Translations under genes and position numbers: made by a program
Shown: piece after piece, positions 1-7,461 of the stretch
Layout of the letters: every line of letters begins with the position of its first letter
Position numbering within the stretch: the first letter of the stretch is position 1
Notes under the pieces: generated by a model
What the model was told of the DNA's origin: nothing
What the model saw: the letters and a program-made list of their open reading frames with translations, nothing else
Databases searched by the model: none
Virus record (IMG/VR): IMGVR_UViG_3300043119_000156
Span: 1 to 20,679 of that record
Strand: one strand, 5' to 3'
DNA from: a virus
DNA length: 20,679 nucleotides

Positions 1-49
1 TCTTTTCGATCAACGCACTTTTTGCTGATTCTTTGGTTTCTTCAGCCAT
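1..49 (-). CDS. Start of an unidentified gene, cut by the window edge
   Basis: Only the first 16 codons are inside the window (begins MAEETKESAKSALIEK). The ATG at 49-47 is preceded by GGAG with a five-base spacer, a strong ribosome site. The start overlaps the last eight bases of the 31-aa membrane-peptide gene, the same compact style as the rest of the operon. The visible residues are charged and probably helical. The product cannot be named. Its place just after the tailspike and a small membrane peptide would suit a lysis or late accessory gene, but that is only inference from position. Confidence 0.6.
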   Translation of the reverse strand, partial: MAEETKESAKSALIEK

Positions 50-137
50 AAAAACTCCAAATAAAAATGCGGATGCACCAAAGCACAAGCCCAACAAGAA
101 GGGCCGCAGCAACAAAGCTAACGGCCCAGTCTTTCAT
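42..137 (-). CDS. 31-aa single-pass membrane peptide
   Basis: A 31-codon frame begins MKDWAVSFVAAALLVGLVLW and ends with a Cys-Ile-Arg stretch and an aromatic tail (IFIWSFYG). Residues 5-28 form one long hydrophobic segment flanked by Lys2/Asp3 and interrupted by Arg23, so it should sit in the inner membrane as a single helix. AGGTG lies just upstream, overlapping the tailspike stop (TGA at 142-140), and the 3' end overlaps the next start by eight bases, so it is well embedded in the operon. Tiny membrane peptides near phage tail genes are sometimes holin or lysis accessories, but no family signature is visible. A chance hydrophobic frame is possible; the overlaps and ribosome site argue against it. 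Confidence 0.6.
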   Translation of the reverse strand: MKDWAVSFVAAALLVGLVLWCIRIFIWSFYG

Positions 138-139
138 GG

Positions 140-2020
140 TCACACCTGATAAGAAAGTTCAATAAACAAATCTGTTGAACCGCTGGTAAGCTGTGAAACC
201 AGCAGTGTTGCCTGCCCTGTGGTCGTTTGTTCAAACAAGGAAATGTAGTTTGATGCCGCGATTGCACGGGCGCTTATGCAACCTGTGGTTGTTGAAATAA
301 AACTAAACGACACAGCGCCAGCCGAGCGAAGCAACGTGTTTGAATTTACATCCCAAGGTAGGCCGCGAATAAATACCTGATTCCCAGCAGTCATTCCTGT
401 AGTAGTGATGTCTGTAAGAGAGATGGTCACAAAAACTCGGTTGCCGATTCTTGTGTACAAACCATAGGCGTAAAGAAAAGTTGCAACATTACCTCCCGTT
501 TGGTTGTCCGCCAGAATTGGAGTAAAAGTTCCGGTGTCGTAATACCCCATCAACGTGCTTGTTGATGTTCCAGTCGTTGCTGTTCCGAGGTTGGGGTAAT
601 AAAGACCTCCGGGGTAAGACCGTGGCGTGTTTGCAATTTGAGAGGTGGCCCTTAACTCAGCAACGTAAGTTCGCTCTCCGTTGTCTACAAGCCCCGTTGT
701 TGTTCCAGACAAGGAGGAAAACCCAAAAATTGTGGTGTCCAAACTTAGGGTTGTTAGGTTCATCCCTGTAGTGCAGCTTTCGGCATAAACTTGCTGAAAA
801 CTATTTCCGTTGGAGTTCAGGGTGTACAGGGTTGTATTCCCAACAACAATGCCGGTTCCACAGCTAGAGACTTCTGGTTGAATAAACCTGTTATCGCTAC
901 CCACCCACATAGAAATGCCTTCACCAAAGCTGGTGAAAACGCATTGGTTGACTTGGTTTAAGTTGGCACGCTGGTTGTCTGTGCTGCCAATTGTTGTGCC
1001 AAGCCAGATGCCGCTGTTGGTGCTTGAACTGCCGCCCCCGCTGGCTCGGCAATGGTTGATCTGGTTGTAGTAAGGGCCAGCTACACCGGTAATGCCCTTA
1101 ATCATGATTGCCGATGTGCGGTAGTTTGCGTTGTTGGTCACACCATCGTCGTAGGTAAATGTTCCGCTACCCACGTTGGTTATAACTGCATTGTCAACAA
1201 CGCAAGATTGAGCGCCTTCTAAAAAGATAGCTGCGCCCGTGCAACTGTTCATGTTAATTTGCGCGTTGTAAATTTTTGCGTAACGAACAGAAGTGTTTGG
1301 TACGGTTACAGACGGGCTCGTTGATGTGCGAATGGCAAACCCGTTTGCGGTTTGCTTGAATGTTGCGTTGGCATCAAACTCAAGAATGGTGTTTGGATAA
1401 ATTTTGATGCTCGTTACGGCGTATGTTCCCGCATCAACGTACACTGTTTGGCCGCTTGTAAAACACGCATCAATGGCGGCTTGAATTGCAGAGGTGGCGT
1501 TTGTAACCCCGTCTCCAACAGCGCCAAAGTCTTTGACGCTAACCGTTTCACGCAGTTTGGTTTGCACATCGGTTGTGACAGCGCCGGTCCCCGCAGGGGT
1601 GTACGTTACGCTGGACGCCGCAGTTCCTATCTTAACGAAGTCACTTCCATTCCATGCGGCCATGCACTTTTCGCCCGCCAAAATGGTTACGCCGGTTGTT
1701 GGGCCAGCGCCGCGCAAAACAATCGAACCTGTGCCTGCGTTGATGACAATGTAAGGCTTACTCTGCGCGGGCGCAGTAATGTTGCGTGTTGTCGCCCCGT
1801 TGCTGGCTGTCCACAAGAGAATGGCTTGCCGAGCTTGGTTGGCTGCAAGGGCTGTGGTGGTCAACGTAACGTCAGCGTCCGTGCTGAGTGTGGTTGTACC
1901 GGCGATAGCGGAGTCAATCAGCGAGGTGATGGACGTGTTAACAACAGTGCCCCATGTCCCTGCAAGTTCGCCTTGAACTGGCAGCGCCAGTCCGAGCAGT
2001 GCGGTGTTTCCTGTTGTCAT
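140..2020 (-). CDS. Tailspike with pectate-lyase-type beta-helix
   Basis: This 626-aa protein is a probable receptor-binding tailspike that binds and perhaps cleaves host surface polysaccharide. Residues 1-135 (motifs LPVQGELAGTWG, LTTTALAANQARQAILLW, WNGSDFVKI) look like the N-terminal particle-attachment module found on many aquatic phage fibres. Residues 161-185 carry SVKDFGAVGDG followed by SAIQAAIDA, the hallmark opening of the Pectate_lyase_3 right-handed beta-helix. A Gly/Asn/Thr/Ser-rich helix follows to about residue 480. The last ~140 residues (YDTGTFTPIL, YTRIGNRVFV, GLPWDV) form a beta-rich tip common on fibre C-termini. The ATG has AAAGGA five bases upstream and lies 15 bases after the 820-aa fibre gene. 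Enzyme activity is not proven by sequence: catalytic residues in this fold vary and none can be assigned. Confidence 0.85.
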   Translation of the reverse strand: MTTGNTALLGLALPVQGELAGTWGTVVNTSITSLIDSAIAGTTTLSTDADVTLTTTALAANQARQAILLWTASNGATTRNITAPAQSKPYIVINAGTGSIVLRGAGPTTGVTILAGEKCMAAWNGSDFVKIGTAASSVTYTPAGTGAVTTDVQTKLRETVSVKDFGAVGDGVTNATSAIQAAIDACFTSGQTVYVDAGTYAVTSIKIYPNTILEFDANATFKQTANGFAIRTSTSPSVTVPNTSVRYAKIYNAQINMNSCTGAAIFLEGAQSCVVDNAVITNVGSGTFTYDDGVTNNANYRTSAIMIKGITGVAGPYYNQINHCRASGGGSSSTNSGIWLGTTIGSTDNQRANLNQVNQCVFTSFGEGISMWVGSDNRFIQPEVSSCGTGIVVGNTTLYTLNSNGNSFQQVYAESCTTGMNLTTLSLDTTIFGFSSLSGTTTGLVDNGERTYVAELRATSQIANTPRSYPGGLYYPNLGTATTGTSTSTLMGYYDTGTFTPILADNQTGGNVATFLYAYGLYTRIGNRVFVTISLTDITTTGMTAGNQVFIRGLPWDVNSNTLLRSAGAVSFSFISTTTGCISARAIAASNYISLFEQTTTGQATLLVSQLTSGSTDLFIELSYQV

Positions 2021-2035
2021 GTTAGTCCTTTTGCT

Positions 2036-4498
2036 TTAGATGGTGTTGATATTTTGCCAGTTTGGGTCTTGGGCGTCATCAATTAAGTTCCACAGGAGGG
2101 CACTACTGGTAGCGTCTGTTAGTGTGGCGCTGTCGGATGCGGCTGCATTAAACGTAGCCGCCGCCTCTGCTGAGTCAGACAAAGTGGCCGTATCAGCAAC
2201 CTCTGGATTAAATGTGGCTGCTACGTCTGTTACGTCTGTTACGGCGGCAGTATCCGAGATGGTTGCATTAAACGTGGTCGCCGCCTCTGCCGAGTCCGAT
2301 AAAGCAGCAGTGTCCGAGGCAGCTGCATTAAATGTGGCCGCTGCCTCAGCTACGTCTGTTACGGCTGCGGAGTCGGTGGCAGTGTTTGCGTAGACGTTGT
2401 TGAAAAACGTCCAGCCCGTGTTGTTCCCGGCATCAATATTTGCGTTGGCCAAGTACGCAATCCATGTGGCCCCGCCCGTAGCGGCGCTGTCTTGGATGGT
2501 CAGGTAACTAACGTCAACTGTACCCGTTGCTTGAGACAACGTAGCCTGAACCCCTGCCGTGGAGCTTTGCAGATATTTTTGGTTTGTGCCTGATGTGGCA
2601 AAAGCGCCCACCGTGCTGGTTACGCCAGAAGCCAGATTAACCGTGCCCTCAGTCATCGTGAATGCTTTTCCAGCGCCCTGCGTCAAAGCATCTGCAAAAG
2701 ACCATGTGCCACCAACACCGTTAAAAGTGATCGGGAAGTCCAAAGTTTTGCCGTTGATGGTGATTGTTTTTGTTCCGCTGGTTGACGCAAAGGTAGTGAC
2801 TTCTGTGCCTGCGCCGACAGTCATCCCCGTTGAGATTGTGTAGCTTCCGTGGACTGTTTGCTGGGAGTTTGTGAATGTTCCTGAAAAGCCTGTGAAATCC
2901 ATGCTGTTGACGCGGCGGCTTGTAGCTGTAAAGCTAACCGTGTCTGTCCCGCCAGTAATGTAAAAACTTAAAGCTGTAGCCTCTGTACTTGTGCTTACCG
3001 TACTGGGGTTAAATGAGCGTGTGCCGGTTGTGGATGGTCCAAAAGCTTCAATCCGGGATGTTCCGGTGTAAGTAAAGCCTGTGCCCGTTGCGTTGGTCCA
3101 AACAAGTGCGTCCGTACCAGTCAACACAATTTTGCCAGTGCCAAAAGCAATTAAACGTGTGTTGCTGTTGTTTGTGTTAAAAACTCCCGTGGTCAACGTG
3201 TAGGTGTTTAAACCCACTGCGCCATTAGTCAGTGTAGTTGTGCGAGTTGCGCCAACAGTAAGCGCATCTTGAATTGTCCATGTTCCACCAACGCCATTAA
3301 ATGTGATGGGGAAATCAAGAGTTTTACCGGCGGTTGTAATGGTCTGAGAGCTAACGCCATTAAACGTGGTGACCAAAGAACCTGAAGATGGGGTAGCCAT
3401 TCCAGAAACCAAAGTAAGGTTTCCGTAAATGTTGCGAGTTGCGTTGCCCAGTGTTCCGGTAAACGGGCTTGTAAAAATTAAATTACTTAGCGTTGTTGTT
3501 CCGCTGGTTGTGATTGTATCGCTACCAGCAGTTACGGTAATGTTTGGAGATACAACAAGATTGCTAGTTGAACCTGAAGAAATTGTCCGCGTACCAACAG
3601 AACCAGAATAAGTTAAGTTGAACGTAGGACTTACATCAACCGTGTAGTTTGTGGTCGTTCCAAAGTTGACCACGACAGCGCCGCTACCAGTAATCACAAT
3701 TGGCACGGAATTAGTGACGAGTTGACGAACACCGCTGCCTGTTCCGGTAAACAAGCCCGTAGTCAGTGTATAGCTATTCACATCTAACGCACCAGCAGTC
3801 AGTGTGACTGTGCGGGTTGCGCCAGAAGTCAGGGCTGAAGCAAGTTGGAAAGTGCCGCCCACACCGTTGAATGTGAACGCACGGTCAAATGTTACGCCAG
3901 CAGTGTTGATTGTCTTTGTGCCTGATGTGGCTGCAAAAGTAAAAGCATTTGCAGACGACGAAGCCGTCATGCCTGTCGATGCTTTGAAATCGCCGTAAAT
4001 AGTTAAAGCCGCCGTACCCAATAATCCAGCGTATCCAGTTGGATTTGTTCCATCAGTAAAATCTAAATTTCTAAATACTGAATTAGCACCAAAACCTAAA
4101 GCCCCAGTTCCAGCAGTAATTCTGAACGAAATACTGTTAGCCTCTGTGACTGTTCCGGAATTGACTGTTCTTCCCGTTGCACTTGAGTCAGTGCAAATAA
4201 TCAAAGGCGTACCTGTGACCGTCATGGTCGTAGCGCCAGTGAAAATGGTTCCCGTGCTGTTCAGCGAAATCGTGTTTGTGCCAAACGCAAGTGTGCCCGT
4301 GAAGCCCGTGCAGGTCAGGGTTTGGATGTCTGGGCTGATGTCGAGCGTGACCGTGCCAGAGCCAGAGGAGGCGTTCAGCGTTGCAGTGTCAGCAGAACCC
4401 GGCACAGACGCACCAGAAGCTCCACCGGAAGTTGTAGACCAATTGGTTGTGCTGTTCCAGTCACCTGTACCGCCTGTTACCCAGAACCGTGCAGCCAT
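2036..4498 (-). CDS. Large repeat-rich fibre / adhesin-like protein
   Basis: This 820-aa protein is extremely rich in Thr, Ser, Gly, Ala and Asn and almost free of Cys and Lys, as expected for an extended beta-structured surface fibre. It opens MAARFWVTGGTGDWNSTTNW, a start seen on phage and bacterial adhesin-like repeats. The body holds three ~190-residue modules, each with a GTKTI/SQTI strand, FNGVGGT, an ALTxGATRT-like strand and a YTLTTG/GAF strand. The C-terminal ~110 residues are five 20-residue Ala/Asp/Ser repeats (AAATFN core) capped by a Trp-rich end (LLWNLIDDAQDPNWQNINTI). The ATG follows GAGGA inside the end of the upstream gene. It is probably a host-binding fibre in the same operon as the tailspike. 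No enzymatic motif is visible. Confidence 0.75.
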   Translation of the reverse strand: MAARFWVTGGTGDWNSTTNWSTTSGGASGASVPGSADTATLNASSGSGTVTLDISPDIQTLTCTGFTGTLAFGTNTISLNSTGTIFTGATTMTVTGTPLIICTDSSATGRTVNSGTVTEANSISFRITAGTGALGFGANSVFRNLDFTDGTNPTGYAGLLGTAALTIYGDFKASTGMTASSSANAFTFAATSGTKTINTAGVTFDRAFTFNGVGGTFQLASALTSGATRTVTLTAGALDVNSYTLTTGLFTGTGSGVRQLVTNSVPIVITGSGAVVVNFGTTTNYTVDVSPTFNLTYSGSVGTRTISSGSTSNLVVSPNITVTAGSDTITTSGTTTLSNLIFTSPFTGTLGNATRNIYGNLTLVSGMATPSSGSLVTTFNGVSSQTITTAGKTLDFPITFNGVGGTWTIQDALTVGATRTTTLTNGAVGLNTYTLTTGVFNTNNSNTRLIAFGTGKIVLTGTDALVWTNATGTGFTYTGTSRIEAFGPSTTGTRSFNPSTVSTSTEATALSFYITGGTDTVSFTATSRRVNSMDFTGFSGTFTNSQQTVHGSYTISTGMTVGAGTEVTTFASTSGTKTITINGKTLDFPITFNGVGGTWSFADALTQGAGKAFTMTEGTVNLASGVTSTVGAFATSGTNQKYLQSSTAGVQATLSQATGTVDVSYLTIQDSAATGGATWIAYLANANIDAGNNTGWTFFNNVYANTATDSAAVTDVAEAAATFNAAASDTAALSDSAEAATTFNATISDTAAVTDVTDVAATFNPEVADTATLSDSAEAAATFNAAASDSATLTDATSSALLWNLIDDAQDPNWQNINTI
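2101..2395 (-). repeat. 60-bp tandem coding repeats (C-terminus of the fibre)
   Basis: About five imperfect copies of a 60-bp unit are read as 20 residues each (pattern D-x-A-x-(L/V)-(S/T)-D-...-A-x-(A/T)-F-N). The CATTAAA/GATTAAA block recurs every 60 bases from about 2146. Copies alternate between a type with CTCTGCYGAGTC (residues SDSAEAA) and a type with CTACGTCTGTTACG (residues TDVTDVAA), giving a partial 120-bp higher-order period. Confidence 0.9.
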
Positions 4499-4500
4499 GC

Positions 4501-4689
4501 TTATTCCTCAATGGGTTCGTCAATTGCAACGGGTTCGTCAATTGCGGCAGGGGGGTTGTTGATAAAGTCAAGCCACTTGTCGTATCGGGCCTGCTTCATT
4601 GTTTCAATCTCTGCGTCAGTCAAGCCGTGGTCGTCAGGCAGATGCAAAGCGTCGCCAAAACCATTGATATTGAAATCAATCTTGACCAT
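4501..4689 (-). CDS. 62-aa acidic protein of unknown function
   Basis: The product is a small acidic protein with sequence FGDALHLPDDHGLTDAEIETMKQARYDKW at its core (here split: FGDALHLPDDHG, then LTDAEIETMKQARYDKW) and a short Pro/Glu tail. The core has the look of a conserved phage protein with an amphipathic helix, but I do not recognise a function. The ATG sits three bases after the 171-aa gene stop (TAAGCATG) with only a weak GGGG upstream, so translation is probably coupled. The C-terminus contains a hexapeptide duplication (AIDEPV / AIDEPI) made by an 18-bp tandem repeat. Its position between beta-rich virion proteins and the large fibre suggests a fibre accessory or chaperone-like role; this is inference. 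Confidence 0.7.
   Translation of the reverse strand: MVKIDFNINGFGDALHLPDDHGLTDAEIETMKQARYDKWLDFINNPPAAIDEPVAIDEPIEE
4513..4545 (-). repeat. 18-bp tandem duplication in the 62-aa gene
   Basis: GGGTTCGTCAATTGC (plus-strand reading) occurs at 4513-4527 and again at 4531-4545, a period of 18 bases that duplicates six residues (AIDEPV/AIDEPI) near the C-terminus. Confidence 0.9.
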
Positions 4690-4691
4690 GC

Positions 4692-5207
4692 TTACCCCGC
4701 CAAGCTGAAGGTGTAGGTCACATTCAAAACATCGCCCAAAGCCACGGAACGATCCGCAGTTGTAAAGTCGGCTGCCGCGAACAAAGTTCCGGTAGTCCCG
4801 CCTTTTGTGTTGTTACTGATGATGAACGCGCCGCCAACAACTGAAGTGGCGTTAATCAGGAACGAAGCAGGCGAAGCTGAGTTTGTTACAACCGTGGGGT
4901 TGGCTGCTGACGCAGTTGGAAAAGTGGCTTGGGGACGCGTTGCGTTGCTGTAAGGCGTAACTTCTGTCCATCCAGCGTGGGATGATGCCGTGTCGGAAGC
5001 GGCGGGGTTGTTCGATGCCTGAGCGCCGTAGAGGCCAACATACCACGTAGTAAGCTGCGAACCACCCGTCAGGGCGGTGTTTGCCATGTAAGCAAGGCCC
5101 ACGTTCACAACCAGATTGCTTTTTTCCGCAACCCACTTCAGGTTGCCCTGTGGGTCAAAACATTCGAGTTTGAACTTGCCTGTAGCGCGTGCGGTGTCGT
5201 TGGTCAT
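4692..5207 (-). CDS. Beta-rich virion protein (171 aa), unknown function
   Basis: The protein starts MTNDTARATGKFKLECFDPQ and continues with WVAEKSNLVVNVGLAYMANTAL and WYVGLYGA, then a Thr/Ser/Ala-rich body ending LGDVLNVTYTFSLAG. A charged N-terminal strand followed by a low-complexity beta-rich body suits a virion appendage or tail-tip protein. I chose the ATG at 5207 over an in-frame start nine codons upstream because AAGGA lies five bases before it, and the upstream alternative falls in the hairpin-containing gap. It follows two paralogous beta-rich proteins and precedes the large fibre, so a structural role near the tail is likely. It may share an overall fold with those two but is not obviously their paralogue. 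Confidence 0.75.
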   Translation of the reverse strand: MTNDTARATGKFKLECFDPQGNLKWVAEKSNLVVNVGLAYMANTALTGGSQLTTWYVGLYGAQASNNPAASDTASSHAGWTEVTPYSNATRPQATFPTASAANPTVVTNSASPASFLINATSVVGGAFIISNNTKGGTTGTLFAAADFTTADRSVALGDVLNVTYTFSLAG

Positions 5208-5243
5208 GGTGGTCCTTAAGGCCCTCGCGGGCATTTACGCCTT

Positions 5244-5690
5244 TTACGAAATACGCACAATGGCGCTGTCGGCGTCTGGGGTTGGAAAAACAATTTGAAA
5301 TGTGGTGTTGCTCACGGTTTTGTCAGAGCCAAAATCCAACACCGCAACAGATTTGTTGCTTTCGGTCGCGTTGTAAATCAGTGCGCCTCGCGCAGTAAAC
5401 GACGCTCCAGCCCAAGTAGTGTTGGCAAAAGACCAATACGCAGTCGGCACACCGCTGGAGTTGTTAGCTGCAACGGGCGTCACACTGATGACCAGCGTGT
5501 TGCCCCCGGCAGTGTATCCTGTTCCAACCACTTCTCCTGTGGTGGAGTACGCTGTGGTTGTAGCGTCCAAAGTAGCGGCCGCTGTGTACAACGCAATCTT
5601 GAAAGTATCGGGCGCAGTCGGACCGAAATTGTGGACGCCTTGCGGCAGCTCCACAATAAAACTGGTCGTTGCAGTTTGCGCAAAAGTCAT
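5244..5690 (-). CDS. Beta-rich virion protein, paralogue B
   Basis: This 148-aa protein is clearly related to the gene just upstream: both carry SF(I/M)xEL, G(V/T)HNF, (D/S)(T/S)FK(I/A)AL(Y/F), then YSTTGEV and GYTAGG, and later (L/I)YN(A/T)(T/S) before a Lys-Ser/Lys-Ala-Val strand. The family is all-beta and Thr/Ala/Ser-rich, typical of repeated surface or tail-tip subunits, but I cannot name a function. The ATG at 5690 overlaps nothing but lies one base from the preceding TGA (TGATATG) and lacks a clear ribosome site, so it probably depends on translation of paralogue A. The two likely arose by tandem duplication and have since diverged. Confidence 0.75.
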   Translation of the reverse strand: MTFAQTATTSFIVELPQGVHNFGPTAPDTFKIALYTAAATLDATTTAYSTTGEVVGTGYTAGGNTLVISVTPVAANNSSGVPTAYWSFANTTWAGASFTARGALIYNATESNKSVAVLDFGSDKTVSNTTFQIVFPTPDADSAIVRIS

Positions 5691-5691
5691 A

Positions 5692-6150
5692 TCAAGTGGT
5701 TGCCAAACGCAAGAGCGCCGTAGCCGTACTGTTTGTAGGCATGGTCAGCGTGAAGGTTCCGGCCGTGATTGTCTGATCGCCAAACGTGTGCACACTCACC
5801 GCTTTGTTGGTCTTGCTTGTGTTGTAAATCAGCACGCAGTTAAACGCAGATGTCAGCGTGACCGATGTGTATGTGAGTGACGCAGAGGGAGTCCAGTAGG
5901 CCGTACCCGCAGTTGCGGATGTGTTGGAGCTAAGCGGTGAAGTGCCGTTTGTGACCGCAACGCCGCCAGCGGTGTAGCCCGAACCGGAAACTTCGCCCGT
6001 GGTTGAGTACACTGTGGTAGCGGCATTGATCGTTGCGGAAGACAGAAACAACGCCGCCTTGAACGAGTCGCCAGTACCGGTTGTGAAGTTGTGTGTTCCA
6101 GTCAGCAGCTCGCCCATAAACGAGGTGCACATTGCTTGCGTGTTTGCCAT
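5692..6150 (-). CDS. Beta-rich virion protein, paralogue A
   Basis: This 152-aa protein begins MANTQAMCTSFMGELLTGTH and carries the shared motifs YSTTGEV and GYTAGG with its downstream neighbour. It is Thr/Ser/Ala-rich with few charged residues, as expected of an all-beta virion protein. The ATG has a good AAGGAG six bases upstream, so this copy has its own ribosome site and the paralogue behind it is probably coupled. Position between the adaptor gene and the fibres suggests a tail or appendage component. The function is not recognised; a minor tail or decoration protein is equally possible. Confidence 0.75.
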   Translation of the reverse strand: MANTQAMCTSFMGELLTGTHNFTTGTGDSFKAALFLSSATINAATTVYSTTGEVSGSGYTAGGVAVTNGTSPLSSNTSATAGTAYWTPSASLTYTSVTLTSAFNCVLIYNTSKTNKAVSVHTFGDQTITAGTFTLTMPTNSTATALLRLATT

Positions 6151-6161
6151 GTCAGGCTCCT

Positions 6162-6356
6162 TTATTCAAAAACTGCGGTGGATGCGCCGATGACAGGCGC
6201 TTTCTTCAAATGGACGTGTACAGAACGGTGCACCAACTCGCCGTCCAACCAGTACTCGACCCACGTAGTCAACTCGTCGTCATTTTCAAACTGACCTTCT
6301 TTTTTCTCAAGAAGGGCGTCATCCATGTCGCCTTTGGTCGTTGTTACGGTTGCCAT
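6162..6356 (-). CDS. 64-aa acidic protein of unknown function
   Basis: A short acidic protein (MATVTTTKGDMDDALLEKKE, later WVEYWLDGELVHRSVHVHLKKAP). The middle section looks like two beta strands (TTWVEYWLDGELVHRSVHVH) with a helix before it. AAGGA lies six bases before the ATG, and the gene sits between the adaptor-like gene (20-base gap) and paralogue A (11-base gap), so it is a normal member of the operon. No family is recognised. It could be a small tail-assembly or virion accessory factor; this is only positional inference. Confidence 0.65.
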   Translation of the reverse strand: MATVTTTKGDMDDALLEKKEGQFENDDELTTWVEYWLDGELVHRSVHVHLKKAPVIGASTAVFE

Positions 6357-6376
6357 TTAATTTCCTTGATTATCTA

Positions 6377-7063
6377 TCATGTTACTTGCTGACGGAACTG
6401 CCCGGAGCGGTACGCGTCCTGACGCTCCATGCCATCACCCAGACGTTTAGCCAACGCAAGCGCTTCCATAAACTTCTGGTTGTACAGGGTCAGCATGTCC
6501 TGCTCACCTTTCATGTACGTGTACGCCTCAAGCAGCGATCCGTACAGGAGCACAGAATCAAAGTTGTCCCCCAGCCAAGATGTGCCTGCGGTCACAATCG
6601 ACGCCGGGTAGTAGTAATAGTGCAACTCAACAGGGTACGCGTTATCAGGCGTTGGCCCCAAAATCAAAGACAACTCGGTTGTGATCGCGCTGCCAATAAC
6701 CAAAGGTCCAAACAGGGCGTAGTACTTGGGCACGCTCGTGTCGTTTGGTGTTGGGTACGCTTGGCGGATAAAGTTTACGTCCTTGTTCAGCAGGTACTCG
6801 TAGGTCCCCGTGTTCAAGTCACCGCCCACCGCGCCGGTAACAACGGCCAGCGAATACGGAGCCAAGAAGTCCGTAGGACAAGATAGATACTTGTTACCCG
6901 CTGACGTTGCGCCGGTGACGTTTTTACGCAAAGAAGGGAACTGCACCGAGTTGTAAATGCGCTGCTCCGCCTGCTGCACAAAGACAGGTATCTCCGTCTC
7001 AAACGACGTATCCTGATTTTCCGTGTAGGCGATGATCGCGGATTTAAGCTCGGTGTAGTTCAT
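6377..7063 (-). CDS. Head-tail adaptor protein (SU10-adaptor-like)
   Basis: This 228-aa protein resembles the adaptor ring proteins that sit under the portal of short-tailed phages such as phiSU10. Visible features: an N-terminal helical part (ELKSAIIAYTENQD, then FVQQAEQRIYNSVQFPSLR), a central beta part with CPTDFLAPYSLAVV, YEYLLNKDVNFIRQAYP and GPTPDNAYPVELHYYYYP, and a C-terminal helical part (LLYGSLLEAYTYMKGE, YNQKFMEALALAKR). The helical frame around a beta core and the PxDFL motif match that family as I know it. The start has AAGG nine bases upstream. In the virion it would bridge portal and tail. The related-looking 232-aa gene upstream may form another ring of the connector. Confidence 0.75.
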   Translation of the reverse strand: MNYTELKSAIIAYTENQDTSFETEIPVFVQQAEQRIYNSVQFPSLRKNVTGATSAGNKYLSCPTDFLAPYSLAVVTGAVGGDLNTGTYEYLLNKDVNFIRQAYPTPNDTSVPKYYALFGPLVIGSAITTELSLILGPTPDNAYPVELHYYYYPASIVTAGTSWLGDNFDSVLLYGSLLEAYTYMKGEQDMLTLYNQKFMEALALAKRLGDGMERQDAYRSGQFRQQVT

Positions 7064-7071
7064 GCGCTGCC

Positions 7072-7275
7072 TTATGCCATCGGGCCTCGGGCCAACACGC
7101 CCTTGGTCGCACAGCCAGTACCTCGGATTTTAATGCCGGAAGTCTTGGTTGGCTTGTAGTCGTTGCTGTGGTTTGTGCCCACAGAGACGTTCATGTCGCG
7201 CATGTACTTTTTGTTGTCCGTGTCGGGCAACACTGCTTGCGTAGCAGCGGGTTTGGGGGAACGGTACGTGGCCAT
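7072..7275 (-). CDS. 67-aa small basic phage protein
   Basis: The 67-aa protein is basic (MATYRSPKPAATQAVLPDTD, ending KIRGTGCATKGVLARGPMA). The last 20 residues form a Gly/Lys/Arg tail that I recognise as recurring at the C-terminus of small proteins from uncultured aquatic phages, usually left unnamed. No catalytic or membrane feature is seen. AGGGG lies seven bases before the ATG, and the gene follows the 60-aa basic protein by two bases. It belongs to a cluster of small basic proteins between capsid and tail genes. It may be a minor virion or DNA-associated protein, but there is no direct evidence. Confidence 0.7.
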   Translation of the reverse strand: MATYRSPKPAATQAVLPDTDNKKYMRDMNVSVGTNHSNDYKPTKTSGIKIRGTGCATKGVLARGPMA

Positions 7276-7277
7276 GA

Positions 7278-7460
7278 TTACCCCTTTGCTTTTTGGTTGG
7301 CAATTTTGGCCAATCCGCGACCCATCTTCAGCATGTCGCTGTTGGTTTTGCCGCCAGCGCGTAGCTTGGTCGGTTTTTTACCGGGGTGCATGCGTGCCTC
7401 GTGCTTATGCACTGCGCCCGCTACCATCTTTTTGTCCTGCTTCAAATCTTGCTTGTCCAT
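7278..7460 (-). CDS. 60-aa Lys-rich phage protein
   Basis: A strongly basic 60-aa protein (MDKQDLKQDKKMVAGAVHKH, then EARMHPGKKPTKLRAGGKTN, then SDMLKMGRGLAKIANQKAKG). The N-terminal half looks like one helix containing His-Lys-His, and the second half is a GGK turn with a short amphipathic helix. I recognise it as a conserved but unnamed family of environmental phages. TAGGAG sits six bases before the ATG. It starts one base after the zinc-ribbon gene's TGA. Net positive charge suggests nucleic-acid contact or packing inside the head; this is inference. Confidence 0.7.
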   Translation of the reverse strand: MDKQDLKQDKKMVAGAVHKHEARMHPGKKPTKLRAGGKTNSDMLKMGRGLAKIANQKAKG

Positions 7461-7461
7461 G

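Noticed and set aside
1352-2086. 244-aa plus-strand frame
   Set aside because: Antisense of the tailspike; Arg/Cys-rich composition typical of a shadow.
2101-2395. CRISPR-like array
   Set aside because: The 60-bp periodicity is in frame, has no unique spacers and encodes protein repeats.
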